Shown here piece after piece: positions 1-9,738 of a stretch of DNA of 64,000 nt. Under the pieces are notes generated by a model, which had not been told where the DNA came from, ran no database searches, and was given only the letters and a program-made list of their open reading frames with translations. Every line of letters starts with the position of its first letter. Position 1 is the stretch's first letter. The translations under genes and the position numbers were made by a program. The DNA comes from Castanea sativa (Eukaryota > Streptophyta > Magnoliopsida > Fagales > Fagaceae), in assembly GCF_040712315.1 (NCBI RefSeq), contig NC_134013.1, positions 40,635,001 to 40,699,000 on the forward strand. Direction: 5' to 3'.

Positions 1-103
1 GGGGACGCTCCTCACGCAAAGTAGCAATCACAGTGTCTTGCCTATCCATCCGATCCCGATTCTCATTAAACACCACGTTCATGCGTTCAAATTGTTGTTG
101 CAT
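1..103 (-). pseudogene. Ty3/gypsy gag, N-terminal fragment running off the left edge
   Basis: On the minus strand an open frame begins at the ATG at 103-101 and reads MQQQFERMNVVF, then NRDRMDRQDTVIATLREERP, to the window edge. This charged, coiled-coil-like start matches the beginning of gag in many plant Ty3/gypsy polyproteins. A stop lies just upstream in frame, so the start is either this ATG or upstream coding is broken. It follows a primer-binding site at 639-628 and an LTR, in the expected order. The rest of the element is outside the window, so intactness cannot be judged. Confidence 0.65.
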
Positions 104-627
104 AGCCTATAAAATGATGGACGACTCCTCCCCTCCTTCCCTATTTGATGTTTCACACCTGAAAGACATACTTTTGAGACAACAGAGAATTGTTAGAAAT
201 AATTCCTCACAACACTCCCTCACGTGTTTGCACTCAAATTATGTCACTCCCACTCGTGTTTCACTCTTAAATTGGCTTTTTCCTGATAACAGTCTCACAG
301 TCTCTTGCCTTTTTCCACTCGTAACTTCGTCTTTTCAGTTCTTCATTAAACTAATAAACTTGATCAAGAAATTCAACTTGTAGTGTAAAAACAAATACCA
401 ACGACAAGAAAATATGACAGAAACACTAAATCAAAGGAAGAGGACAAAAGAAAATGATATTCTGGTCCGAGAGAATTGAAACCACAAATTTTTTTTTTTT
501 TTCAGATGTCTTTTTTTTCACGTTGTTTTTTTTTTTTTTTTGGGAACTATGTGCACGATGAATGAAGGGATAGGATGATAACAAGAACCAAAAGATAAAG
601 GGATAGGAAACTGATTTTAGAACCTGG
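104..627 (-). other. 5' leader of the left-edge gypsy element
   Basis: This stretch lies between the primer-binding site and gag of the left-edge element when read on the minus strand. It contains poly-A/poly-T runs near 488-540 and no credible coding sequence. The small reading frames here are low-complexity. Confidence 0.45.
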
Positions 628-639
628 GCTCTGATACCA
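628..639 (-). other. Primer-binding site (initiator Met tRNA type)
   Basis: Read on the minus strand this is TGGTATCAGAGC, the 12-base site complementary to the 3' end of initiator methionine tRNA. It is used by most plant copia elements and by gypsy chromoviruses. It sits 5 bases from the CA end of the preceding LTR. The gag start and the polyprotein tail nearby are gypsy-like, so a chromovirus is more likely than copia. Confidence 0.8.
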
Positions 640-644
640 AATGA

Positions 645-1240
645 TGCGAACCTCAATCGACACGCTTTGAGACCCAACAAAAATATTGGAATATTTAACC
701 CAGGAAAGCTAAAAATCAGATTTATGATAGAAACCCTGACCCAACGTTTATAAGTGAAACGCGAACCAAAGATATAAGTTGACCTTGACCCAATGATTAT
801 AAAGAATCACGAACCAAAGGTATAAAGTTTGAATGCCACAAGGAAGAATCCTTGATAAGTTCACAGTTTTTAAAGAACCAAAAGAGAGCAAAGCCTCACC
901 TTTTCTGAATTTTATTCAATAATATTATGAAAAACGTTTACAAACTTCAGAGCCTATTTAAGGGCTCCATAAAACTTGACAGACAAGAAAATATATTCTA
1001 AAATAACTCCTAATTGATACCTTACCATACCAGGAATCAAATTTGACCTAAAAAGCATTAAATGCACCTAAAAACAAGGAAAATACCTTAAAAAACGTAC
1101 TAAATAATAAAACCTTAAATAAAAGTTGATTTGGTCTGAAATTAGTAGATCCAAAATAGGAAAAAATCTGCCTTAACTGATATAGAGCTGGAAAGTCAAT
1201 CAGCCATTAATTCACGCCATAAATCACTCCCAATTAAGCC
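645..1240 (-). repeat. LTR of the left-edge gypsy element (approximate outer limit)
   Basis: On the minus strand the LTR ends in TTCGCA just before the primer-binding site. It contains a TTAAATA box-like sequence near 960 and an AATAAAATTC-type polyadenylation region near 910-920. The 5' boundary is a guess near 1240, immediately beyond the stop of the polyprotein tail, because no second LTR is in view for comparison. Confidence 0.55.
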
Positions 1241-1249
1241 AGATCAGCC

Positions 1250-1445
1250 CTAAATAGCTTGAATTAAATTTATTATGCTTTCGTTTTCCTTTGGGCCAAG
1301 CTTGGAATGTCCTGCGTTAGAATCAACACAAATATCTTGAATCAGCCCATTAAGTGCTTCTTTGATCTTCTTGGATCTTGCTCTTGTAATAGGCCCAACT
1401 GGAACATGCAATGAATCCTTGAATGCTTGTTGATTCTCATCATCC
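1250..1445 (-). pseudogene. Ty3/gypsy polyprotein C-terminal tail
   Basis: The minus strand encodes about 65 residues including VPVGPITRARSKKIKEALNG and ends INLIQAI-stop at 1250. The 'PITRARAKKI..A...L' segment is typical of the tail that follows the integrase/chromodomain in many plant gypsy polyproteins. The frame is cut at about 1445, where copia-X LTR sequence begins. The tail of one copy therefore directly precedes an LTR, primer site and gag of the same orientation, which suggests two copies sharing an LTR. Confidence 0.6.
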
Positions 1446-1754
1446 ATGATCAAAACAAATTATCTTAGTTGATATGTTATAGTCTTCGCCTATGAAATGC
1501 CTAATTTCAACATCGACTACGAACTATAATTCTGAGTTTACAAAGAACTTGTGATTTATATCTTTAGTGGTTTTTCACATAAATCACATACAATCCATCT
1601 CATGGACTATATGATAATGTCCAATATTATGTTACCATTATTTTAGATTATAATAAAACAACTTTATCAATCACAATATTAAGTCATACATCATGTCATA
1701 CATAATATCATACATAACATTATACAATAGGATTTAAGGGCACTAATCCTGACA
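1446..1754 (-). repeat. copia-X LTR fragment (5' 309 bases)
   Basis: On the minus strand this begins TGTCAGGATTAGTGCCC at 1754 and follows the start of the copia-X LTRs at 9947, 4970 and 59065 (reverse). Shared landmarks include the poly-ATAC region and the 'AACTAAGATAATTTG' segment. It is cut at about 1445 by the gypsy fragment, so only the first quarter of the LTR remains. Its outer end abuts a Tat-1 LTR fragment, so it probably inserted into that LTR. Confidence 0.8.
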
Positions 1755-1980
1755 TCTGTATGTAGGCTGCGACTCACGTTCGCAAGCCGAGGGCCACTTT
1801 GGTCAATTTATTTTCAAAAATAGATTTTTGCTCATTTAAAAGATTATATTTTCCATTTTAACACTCCTCAAGTCAATTTAATATCTGATTAGGCTCCAAA
1901 CTGGCCTTGGGCCTTAGAGTTTGAGTATCATTGGGGAACGGGGGCCCAAGTTGTAAGGAGTACAAAAAGCGATGTCTACA
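1755..1980 (-). repeat. Tat-1 3' LTR, first 226 bases
   Basis: The minus strand starts TGTAGACATCGCTTTTTG at 1980. For about 200 bases it aligns by eye with the start of the Tat-2 5' LTR near 42225-42420 (shared 'TTCCCCAATGAT', 'GACTTGAGGA' and 'ATGGAAAATAT'). The remainder of the LTR is missing beyond the copia-X fragment. Confidence 0.75.
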
Positions 1981-2439
1981 GACGCCCCTCTTTTGATTTG
2001 TGAGCTTCACTAATGGAAGCAAAATAATGAGAGACAATACATTTTGTTTCGACGTACGACTCAGGCCCAACTTCAAAGAGCTGCGTGGGATTCGTATGTC
2101 TGAAGTCCCACCTTTGTTGCTCGGGAAACGAGTAATGACAAGTTCACTATCCCAGAACCTGTTTTGCCACTTGCAAATAAATGATGAATGACTCACTATC
2201 CTAGAGTCACTAAAAAGAAAAGAGAAAACAAACAAAGGGTGCTCTTATGAGCTAACACAAAAAAAGAAAAGAAAAGGATATAGTCTCTATGGTGTCCATC
2301 CGAGGCTCTTGCCTCAAACTTCTCCGAGTGACTTGTTCCTGTTGTCTTCTTCATTTCTTTCTCTACCTTTTCTGGTGAGGCTCTTTCCTTGGGTTGGCCT
2401 TGGCCTCTTTCTCTATCACTATCTCCACCTTTTTCTTAT
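1981..2439 (-). other. Tat-1 polypurine tract and 3' noncoding segment
   Basis: On the minus strand AAAAGAGGGGCG (about 1995-1984) immediately precedes the LTR start, so it is the likely plus-strand primer (polypurine tract). The rest is shared with Tat-2 near 60600-60930, including the 'GACTCACTATCCT' segment and a stretch around 2290-2330. No coding frame is conserved between the two copies here. Confidence 0.6.
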
Positions 2440-3240
2440 TGTGCCTACATATTTAATTCCCAAAGGATATGTACATGAGTAGGATCCACTAAAGATAGTG
2501 AAAGATTTGCTGAGGCGTGGATGTGCATAGGGAGGAATCTTCTACCTCTCACGACTTGCTTGGGGATGAGAAGCTTGTTGAGGAGTAGTGATCCACTAGG
2601 GAAAAATCTTCTGCTTCCTTCATGGTTCATGGAGGATTTCGAGGAAGAATTTTTTGCTTCCTTGCTAGAGATTTTTGTATGGGACTCACTGGGGAAGAAT
2701 CTTCTGCTTCCTTACTAGGGACACCCCTTGATGTACTTGGGTCCATTGGGAATGAATCTTCTTCCTCCTCCATAGGGATGATGCTTGATATACTTGAATT
2801 TTTGGGGAAGAGTCTTCTGCTTCCTCTTATGAGAATTATGTTTGATACATTTGGGAAAAATATTTTGCTTCCTTACTGGGGATTCATTTTGGATGCTTGA
2901 AACACTGGGAAAGAGTCTTTTACTTCTTTACCGAGGATGGTGTTTGATAGGTTTGATCTACTTGAGGAAGAATCTTCTGCTTCCTTTATAGGGGATATTG
3001 CTTGAGATTCTTGAAACATTGAGGAAAATTCTTCTGCTTCCTTTTTGAGGATGATGTTTGACATGCTTGACTCATTGAGGGAAGGTTCTTGAGGTGCTTG
3101 CACCCTTGGGCATGGTTCTTGATGTGCTTGGTCCATTGGGGGGCTTTCTGATGTTCTTGATTCACTGGGGAATTCTTTGATGTGCTTAATCCACTGGGGA
3201 ATTCTTTGATGTTCTTGATCCACTAGGAGATTTTCTTTTG
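2440..3240. repeat. Degenerate minisatellite in the Tat-1 3' region
   Basis: About a dozen imperfect units of 50-60 bases repeat a core of GGAAGAATCTTCTGCTTCC followed by variants of TTGATGTGCTTGATCCACT. The same array, in the opposite orientation, lies at 58600-60720 in Tat-2. Open frames exist on both strands because many unit lengths are near multiples of three; I do not take them as genes. Tandem repeats in the 3' untranslated part are a known habit of Tat-lineage elements. Confidence 0.8.
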
Positions 3241-3558
3241 ATAATTTGTGTCTAATTTTCCCTCCTTTGAAAGAAGGAAAAAAAGAATTTTTTTACTATT
3301 CATGACTAAACTACACGCAATGGTGAGGCCTAAACTAGACATAGTTTAGCCATCAGGTGTGTTCTCGCCTCTTCATCTCTTCATTTCTTTTCTTCTTCTT
3401 CATTCTCTTCATCTCCCCCACCTCTTTATGTTCTCCATAACTCCTCTCTCCTTTCTCTCTACAAAACCTCCCTCCCCTCTTTCTTTTCCTCACACCTTCT
3501 GACTCCTGCATTCTCTCAAACTCTCTCATTTTCTCTCTTTTTCTCATCATCTTCTTCA
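3241..3558 (+). promoter_or_regulatory. Pyrimidine-rich upstream region of antisense gene 1
   Basis: About 200 bases of CT-rich sequence (TCTCTC/CTTCTTC runs) precede the conserved ATG at 3559. The matching region before the Tat-2 start at 58352 is also strongly CT-rich in gene orientation. This resembles a plant 5' leader or Y-patch promoter. No clear TATA box was identified, so promoter function is inferred from position and conservation only. Confidence 0.35.
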
Positions 3559-6500
3559 ATGGCACCCAAGGCCAAGAAATCCCCTACGTCCTATCTTTTG
3601 ATGCCTTCCATCTCACTTGCTGGAGTGGAGCCATGAGGTTGGTGGGACCTCCACCATTGACATATTGGCTAGAGAATCACATTCTTATGGGTGAATCTGT
3701 AAGTTTTTCATTTTTTTTTCATTTTCGAGTTTCTCTGTGATCTTTGGTTTAAATGTGTTTTTGGCTATGTGAATGCCTAGGTTTTGCTGTGGTATAGGTT
3801 TAGATGAAAACTTGATGTCTTAGAAAGGGTAGGAACATGTCTAGGATTGATTTGGATGATGCTTCTTTGAAAATGTCGAAGAACTACTTCTGTTTGTGTT
3901 CTTGCGTGCGTGGGCTTAGGCCTGCGTATGCACCTTGTATTCATGTGTACGTAGCTCTGTTCTTGCGTATGTAAGCATGTTCTTGGGGTTCTACATACGT
4001 GGGAATGGACCTGCGTACACAACTTCTTGTCTGTATGCGTGGACTTTGACCCGCGTATGTAAGACGCTTGGCAGAAACCTTACTTTGTCCATTTCTAACT
4101 CCTTTTTCAACTGTTTCACTTCCACGTGCAATTCTAATACACCTTTCTGTCATTTTTGCATCCGAATATCACTGTATCATCCTTTTTATCTCCACTCACA
4201 CACCACAACACCATATTCCTTGAATTTCACTTGAATCATGAATCTAACGACATTTTCTTTTTGGAGTCATCATTCCCTTATGCTAGCAAGGGAAGCACCA
4301 ATAAGGTAGTGGAATGGTTTAACCTGATTGCCCTAAAACTAGAGGCTATATCTAAGAGGCGGGCTTTGAGCCTTTCATTAGTCTCCTTCTATAGAAGTCT
4401 GCGAGTGCCACCTTGGTGCAGTGTCTCGTTGAGAGGTGGTGGGACACTGCCACACCTTTCATATTGTCGAGCGGGAGATGATGATGACTTCCTACGATTT
4501 TTACCGCATGAACGACCTTAGTTTTGAGGGGGCCATCATCAATTTGGACGACATGTTGGGTGTGTATGGCTAGGGCTTTCCTTCTCCACTTTCTAGGAGC
4601 CTACCTCTTTGCTAATGATGGGCAAATAGTGTCTTTGAGGTGGCTAACCCTTTTTTAAAATTTTGGGGAGGCACAGAAGACCAACTAGGGGCAAGCATGT
4701 CTTGCTTATCTTTACTCCACCCTCGATACTCTCAGTTGGGGCACTTTGCGGCAACTTGTGGGGCCTTGGAAGCTCCTGGAGGTTAGTTCTCTTTTCATTC
4801 TTTGCACTTTTATTTGTAGTTTGTAGTTTTGAAAATTATTAACTTGCATCTGTCATCTTGCAAACTGTCATCTTGTATCTAATCTGTGGTTTGTGCTTCT
4901 TTTTTGTAATGGTGGGCGGTTGGGTATGTTCTCATAACTCTGGGCATCGACCTAGTTCTAAGGTATTTTTGTTAGGATGTTGGCCCTTAAGTCATATTGT
5001 ATGATGCTATGTATGACATTATGTATGACATTAATGTTGTGATTAACAAAGTTATTTCATTATTATCTAAAAATAATGGCAACATGAATATTGAGACATT
5101 ATCATATAGTCCATGAGATACATAGTATGTGATTTATGTGAAAAGTGATATAAATCACAGGTTCTTTGTAAACTCAGAATTTTAGTTCATAATCGATGAT
5201 GAAATTGGCCATTTCATCTATGAAGACTATAACATATCAACTAAGATGATTTGTCTTGATCATGGAAATGGAGATTTCTAGTTGGTATGTTGATATGATT
5301 TAAGAGTTAAAATATATTGAATTGGACCGCTGTGAGATTTATTATTCTTCTAACAACTGTTAAATGAATAATAAATCTCACGACTTCTATTTACATGAAC
5401 TCTTAATCCTGAGAGAATAATGAACTTGATCATGTAGTGTAGGTTTATTTGATATATCAGGAGTGAGATCTAAAGTAACGATCAAAACCTCAGTATGTTG
5501 GATAGCCATATTTAGTGTTGATGGAACATATATTCTCAAGATGGAATTCATAGTCTCTTAATGGAGATATAAAATATTCCCATGAGATAAGTTTAATGGT
5601 TTTGGTTATTTAGAGAGTTAGGCCTAACCACTTTAGTAAGGAGTTACTAAAGTATATATTTATGGAATTGGATTTCATAAATATATGATGAATAACTTAA
5701 AGGATTAAACTGGGTACTCAAGGAATTAAGATGTAGTAATCTTCAAAGTGTCAAGAGTTGACAGAAAAGCCCAAGGCCCTTTGGAGCTAGTGTCTTATTG
5801 GTCCCTTTTGGTCCCACTCCAAGCCATATACTTAAGCCCAATTGGAAAGGCCCAAAAGGCTAGCCTAATTAGATAATCAGTTAGATAAAAAAGGAGAAAG
5901 ATATAGAATTAAGTGAGACACTATTGTGAAATGATGTGTATGTGTAGGAGAAAGCCACTCTCTAATACTCCCTTGGAAACTAATTGAGAGACCACACTTC
6001 TTGGGTGTTAGTGGAATTGAAGTGAAGATTAAAAGTGTTCCCAAGTTCTTCTAATCTTTGTTTTGAAATTCACCGCTTCAAGGTACGCTATCTTGTTCTT
6101 AAAATCTGAAATTTACATGGTGCATATTATCAATCACGAATGAAGTAAATCCGTTAATTTTCCGCTGTGTATGTTTTGTATGAGATACAAACCATGTTTT
6201 TCCAACAATTTTCACCAAGTGAGGGCACATCTTGCTAGGTTGACTTCAGATAAGGTAAATTTATGAGTTCCAGTTGTTCATGCTTTTTTATGTATTTTCC
6301 TTAGGATATTCTCCTCCTAACGTTGTGTCTTTATAGGTGAATTGGGCCCCAAGGGCCGGCCAACCCCTTCCTGCTACTAGAGACTTGGAGCCTGCCGCTC
6401 TTGTTGCTTCGAAGATTACTCGACCCCTTGAAGGAGCAGGTTTGAGGGCTCTATATCTGCTAAAGAGGGTGAGGTTCCAGTTGGTGGGTATAGATGACCC

Positions 6501-7188
6501 ATAAATTCTGAGGGACCCACTTGAGTTCATGCTTGCTCCATACTCCATGATTAATGCTAAGTACAACTCATGGGGGAGTGGAATTTTCTATGCCGAGTGG
6601 CTCATTGAGGGGTTGGACTATGAGGAGTTCAACCTCACTCGCCTCATACCTTCTCTCACTGTCTAGTTATATGTTCAAACTCTTGTTCTTCTTCTCTCTC
6701 TTCTTTCTTGGTTTGTCATGACTACTAATGCGGGCAATTGTAATAGGGGGGACCCCCTGCCAGTGAGCCCATTAATCCTCCACATATCCCTTGGACGGTC
6801 TATGCCTATGGCCCAGATGACTTTGCTTGGGAGCGTGTCATGCGCAGCAACCCTAATGTCATAAGCTATCCTTTCCCTCCTAACACTCGAGCGGTGAGTT
6901 CTTTCTTCCTTTTGTTCTTTCTCCTTTTTCTTTTTTTCTTTCCACCCTATTTATCTTCTTGTTTCAGTCATTAACCCTTCTATCTTCAAATTGCAGCCTA
7001 TTATCCAAGAGCGTGAGGAGTTGGTATGGTTGGCCGGGAATCTTAAGTTGGAGGTGACCAACTACTCGAAGGAGCTATATGGTCCTGGAGAAGTAGCTTG
7101 CCCAGGTGGTGGTGATGATGATGGAGGAGAAAAGGAGAAATAGGAGGCCACTCCTAGCTACCAACCAAGGAACAGGCGACACTATTGA
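3559..7188 (+). pseudogene. Antisense gene 1 of Tat-1: plant mobile domain (PMD) protein, multi-exon
   Basis: Runs opposite to gag-pol. Exon 1 starts MAPKAKKSP at 3559 and ends at a GTAAGT donor at 3699. The PMD core spans about 4260-4781: ERWWDT, a frameshift, HTFHIVEREMMMT (from 4451), then GAYLFANDGQIVSLRWL and QACLAYLYSTLDTLSWGTL, with a donor at 4782. The next exon (about 4910-6256) is split by a solo LTR. Later exons are 6337-6665 (RALYLLKRVRFQLVGIDD), 6747-6893 (PWTVYAYGPDDFAWERVM; GTGAGT donor) and 6997-7188 (EELVWLAGNLKLEVTNYS, to TGA). PMD (aminotransferase-like mobile domain) occurs in the Arabidopsis MAIN/MAIL1 proteins and in plant transposons. The W-W, HTFH..EREM and LA-LY landmarks fit. 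Stops and frameshifts make this a pseudogene; exon limits other than those with clear GT/AG are approximate. Confidence 0.75.
4970..6207 (+). mobile_element. copia-X solo LTR with 5-bp duplication ATTTT
   Basis: Begins TGTTAGGATGTTGGCCC and ends TTTTTCCAACA. It is flanked by ATTTT at 4965-4969 and 6208-6212, a perfect 5-base target duplication. It has no internal region, so it is a solo LTR left by LTR-LTR recombination. It lacks about 160 bases present in the copia-X LTR at 9947 (the AT-rich part around 10720-10870). It interrupts an exon of antisense gene 1: joining the flanks across the duplication restores a frame ending LARLTSDK at a GTAAAT donor. Confidence 0.92.
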
Positions 7189-7728
7189 TTACCTGCAGTT
7201 ATAGCATGTATACAACAGACAACAGACAACACACAACTTTTTCTTTTTCTTTATTGCTTTTAATGTTTTTCTTTATTCCTTTTAGAAAACAATCAGGTTT
7301 GGTTTGGGACAAAGGATTGTATTAAGAACATCTTTTACATTTATGCCTTTGATTGGAACTTAGCACTTAATTTACAAGATAATGATAAATTGTATGTTTC
7401 TATACAACATTGCTTCTTTGATGCTTGCAATCTTGTGCTTGGAATTTCTTGAATGATTCCTTAGGTCACAAGAACGTTAGGAATGCTTGGGAGTAGAAAC
7501 AATTCGCCCAAAATAGGGAAACAGGGGCTTCTGCCCAGTGCTATGCGTACGTGGAGATGAGCCTGTATATGTAGCTTTGACTTGGCATATGTAGGGTTGA
7601 TTTCGCGTTTGTGGGCCGTGAATCAAAAAAACCCTAGCCGACTTACTTAGGTATAAAAGTAGTCGTTTGGGTCCAAAACCCTCACCAACGTTTTTCCAAC
7701 CCAGAGAATACTTTTTCGAGGTCTCCTA
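7189..7728 (+). other. Spacer between the antisense genes with a TACGTA-type palindrome cluster
   Basis: Noncoding. AT-rich sequence to about 7480 could be the 3' end of antisense gene 1. A cluster of GCGTACGTGG, TGTATATGTA, GCATATGTAG and GCGTTTGTGG motifs lies at 7548-7612. A TATAAAAGTAG sequence at 7652 is a plausible TATA box 77 bases before the ATG of antisense gene 2. Tat-2 keeps the same palindrome cluster at the same place (55243-55322). Confidence 0.5.
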
Positions 7729-8060
7729 ATGGCTGAAAACTATCCTTTTGATGTCTCCACTTGGATTAGGAAGCTTGGTCCCGATTTAAAGGATTCTGTT
7801 GCTCCTTTTGATGAGCCTCTTCTTCGTGCTGCTGCCAACTATTGGGGATCTTCCTTCCTCGCTGCGAGTTGTTTGGATGTCCCTAAAACCACATCCAATA
7901 GGTGGTGTGTTTTTGGCAAACTCAACCTTAGGTTAGTTTTTGATAATTTTTCTGGTTCGGGCTTCTTGAGGGTGAGAGGCCATGATCATACTACCTTCGT
8001 GCCTTTTGCTTATGTGCCCTTGCAAGGTATTTCTTGGTTCAATAGTCATATTGTGTAGAC

Positions 8061-8640
8061 TTTTAGATGTGTATGGTGGCTTATGAGCTAAAGAGGGGCA
8101 ATCTGGAGGGCTTAATCTTAGCGAAAAGTCTAAATGGTTTGGATGACTTTCAAAGGAGGGAAGCAAACTTCTTTGCTGGAAGTCCTCTTCTTCTTTAGGT
8201 ATGATCCCTAACTTTTGCCTAGGTTCTCAACCTAGCGGGGTCCCTTTAATTTTCCATGGATTGCCTTGTGGTTTTCAACCCATTGAAGCACCTTATATCT
8301 TGGCGGAAACTTTCAATGGTTTGGATGCCTTTCAAAGTAGGGAAGCAAGCTTCTTTGCGGGAAGTCCTCTTCTTCTTCAGGTATGATCCCTAACTTTTGC
8401 CTAGGTTCTCAACCTAGCGGGATCCCTCTAATTTTGCATGGATTTCCTTGTGGTTTTCAACCCATCGAGGCACCTTATATCTTGGTGGAAACTTTCAATG
8501 GTTTGGATGCCTTTCAAAGGAGGGAAGCAAGCTTCTTTGTGGGAAGTCATTTTCTTCTTCAGGTATAATCCCTAACTTTTGCCTAGGATCTCAACCTAGC
8601 GGGATCCCTCTAATTTTGCATGGATTGCCTTGCGGTTTTC
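8061..8640 (+). repeat. 182-base tandem repeat duplicating an exon-intron junction
   Basis: GGTATGATCCCTAACTTTTG occurs at 8199 and 8381 and, with one change, at 8563: a period of 182 bases. Each unit holds the end of an antisense gene 2 exon (LAETFNGLDAF..REASFF, ..SPLLLQ) plus the first about 100 bases of the following intron. Tat-2 has a single copy (52190-52329). The unit therefore expanded in Tat-1 after the copies separated, giving three candidate splice donors. Confidence 0.85.
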
Positions 8641-8680
8641 AACCCATCGAAGGCACCTTATATCGTCTTTCATCTTTCTC

Positions 8681-8681
<1 letters not shown>

Positions 8682-8739
<58 letters not shown>

Positions 8740-8744
8740 TTTAT
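8682..8744. repeat. (TTA)n followed by (TTTA)n microsatellite
   Basis: About 14 TTA units pass into five TTTA units inside the intron of antisense gene 2. Reading frames through it (poly-Tyr, poly-Leu, poly-Ile) are repeat artefacts. Confidence 0.95.
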
Positions 8745-9294
8745 TTTTTCACTCATGCTCTCCATTTTTTTCTTCCCTCTCTCTTCTCTCCTCCTCTTCT
8801 TTCAGATATGGCTACAAGAAAGGCTTCAGTTGCTTCATCCTCCTACTGTGCCCCTCAGCACCTACCTTCGTAGGCATCTTAGGGACCACTAGCTTTGAGA
8901 TGTCCTGGGTTTTAAAGCATACATGGAGCTTATGGGTCGCCTAAAGGAGACCGACATTCAGTGGGTTGTGGAATGGTGGCATATCTCAAGCATGGTCCAT
9001 AATTGTTGCAAGGACCATTGTGTGACTCTAGTTGGGCTTCGTTGCTGCTCTTACCGCTCCACTTGTCGTATCTTTTGGCAATTTGGAGAGTGTCAAGGAG
9101 CTCCTAAATGATGAGGGTGCCTTCCACACCGCGGTGTTCACCAATAGGATCTTGGGTAGGATTAGTGAAGATTGGCCACGTTGTAGGGTGATAAAAGACA
9201 TTGTTCCTCCCAAATACATCTACCCCACTACAAGCAATGGTTGGAGGATGACATGAAGTGGATTCTGAAGGATGAGAAGGCTTACATGAACTAG

Positions 9295-9593
9295 CAAGAA
9301 AATAAGGACTAAGTGACCGCCTTGATATGCCCCATGTTTTACTTTTTTGCGCTTTTATGATTCTCATGATTTTGTTTTTGAATTTAATAAAGGATTGGAA
9401 TGTTCCAAATCCCCTATGGAAACAAACTTATCATCTTTTAAATTGAGCAATATAGGAATTTTCCTTTTTTTATTATCTTTGCTTATTGTCATCTCATTTA
9501 TTCATTTATTTTTTCTTTTCCTTTTCCTTTGTCATGTAATTTTTGCCCATGACATCCTTTGAGGAATTTTTGCCATGCCCATGGTCTTTTCTC
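9295..9593 (+). other. 3' flank of antisense gene 2
   Basis: AT-rich with no coding frame. It is similar to Tat-2 51260-51510, including the TTTAATAAAGGATTGGAA segment, which contains an AATAAA polyadenylation signal at about 9385 on the + strand. It is a plausible terminator and poly-A region for antisense gene 2. Confidence 0.4.
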
Positions 9594-9700
9594 CTAACTT
9601 TTACCTAGACCGCCCTTTCGGGTTTTCAATCTAGCGGGGTTCTTTTGCTTTAATTTTAGCCTAGGTTGCCCTCTCAGGTTTTCAACCTAGCAGGCTTTTT
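9594..9700. repeat. Recurring hairpin motif (CCTAGGTT..AACCTAG) downstream of pol
   Basis: Two units resembling CCTAGGTTGCCCTCTCAGG followed by TTTTCAACCTAGCAGG lie here. Each can fold into a stem with AACCTAG paired to CTAGGTT. The motif recurs at 51140-51260 and 52190-52225 in Tat-2, and at 8215-8260, 8397-8442 and 8580-8625 in the antisense gene 2 intron. Confidence 0.7.

Positions 9701-9738
<38 letters not shown>

Larger units (their letters stand above)
7729..9294 (+). pseudogene. Antisense gene 2 of Tat-1: PMD-like C-terminal-type protein
   Basis: Starts MAENYPFDVSTWIRKLGPDL; Tat-2 keeps MAEFTPLAISTWIKKFGP at the same place (55135). The frame then degrades and resumes as VAYELKRGNLEGLILAKSLN and REANFFAGSPLLL, up to a GTATGATCC donor at 8198. 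After an intron (acceptor CTTTCAG near 8805) it continues WLQERLQLLHPPTVP, ETDIQWVVEWWHISSM, LVGLRCCSYRSTCRIFWQFG and GAFHTAVFTNRILGRISEDW, ending at 9294. The GLR-CSY...RQFG...P and RI..W..R blocks resemble C-terminal parts of plant mobile-domain proteins. Several stops and frameshifts show decay. An in-frame start shared by both copies supports it as a separate gene from antisense gene 1. Confidence 0.65.

Noticed and set aside
628..1240. Assignment of the left-edge LTR to a copia element because of the Met-tRNA primer site
   Set aside because: The primer site is shared with gypsy chromoviruses, and both the gag start and the polyprotein tail next to it have gypsy wording.
2521..3223. Several 60-116-codon frames on both strands
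   Set aside because: They arise from the minisatellite units; neither frame is maintained in the homologous Tat-2 array.
3777..4234. Cys/Arg/Thr-rich frames on both strands near 3.8-4.2 kb
   Set aside because: They are produced by the repeated TGCGTATG/TACGTA motifs in the intron region of antisense gene 1 and have no counterpart frame in Tat-2.
8620..8944. Frames rich in Tyr, Leu or Ile around 8680-8745
   Set aside because: They are translations of the (TTA)n/(TTTA)n microsatellite in three frames and do not continue as conserved protein in Tat-2.
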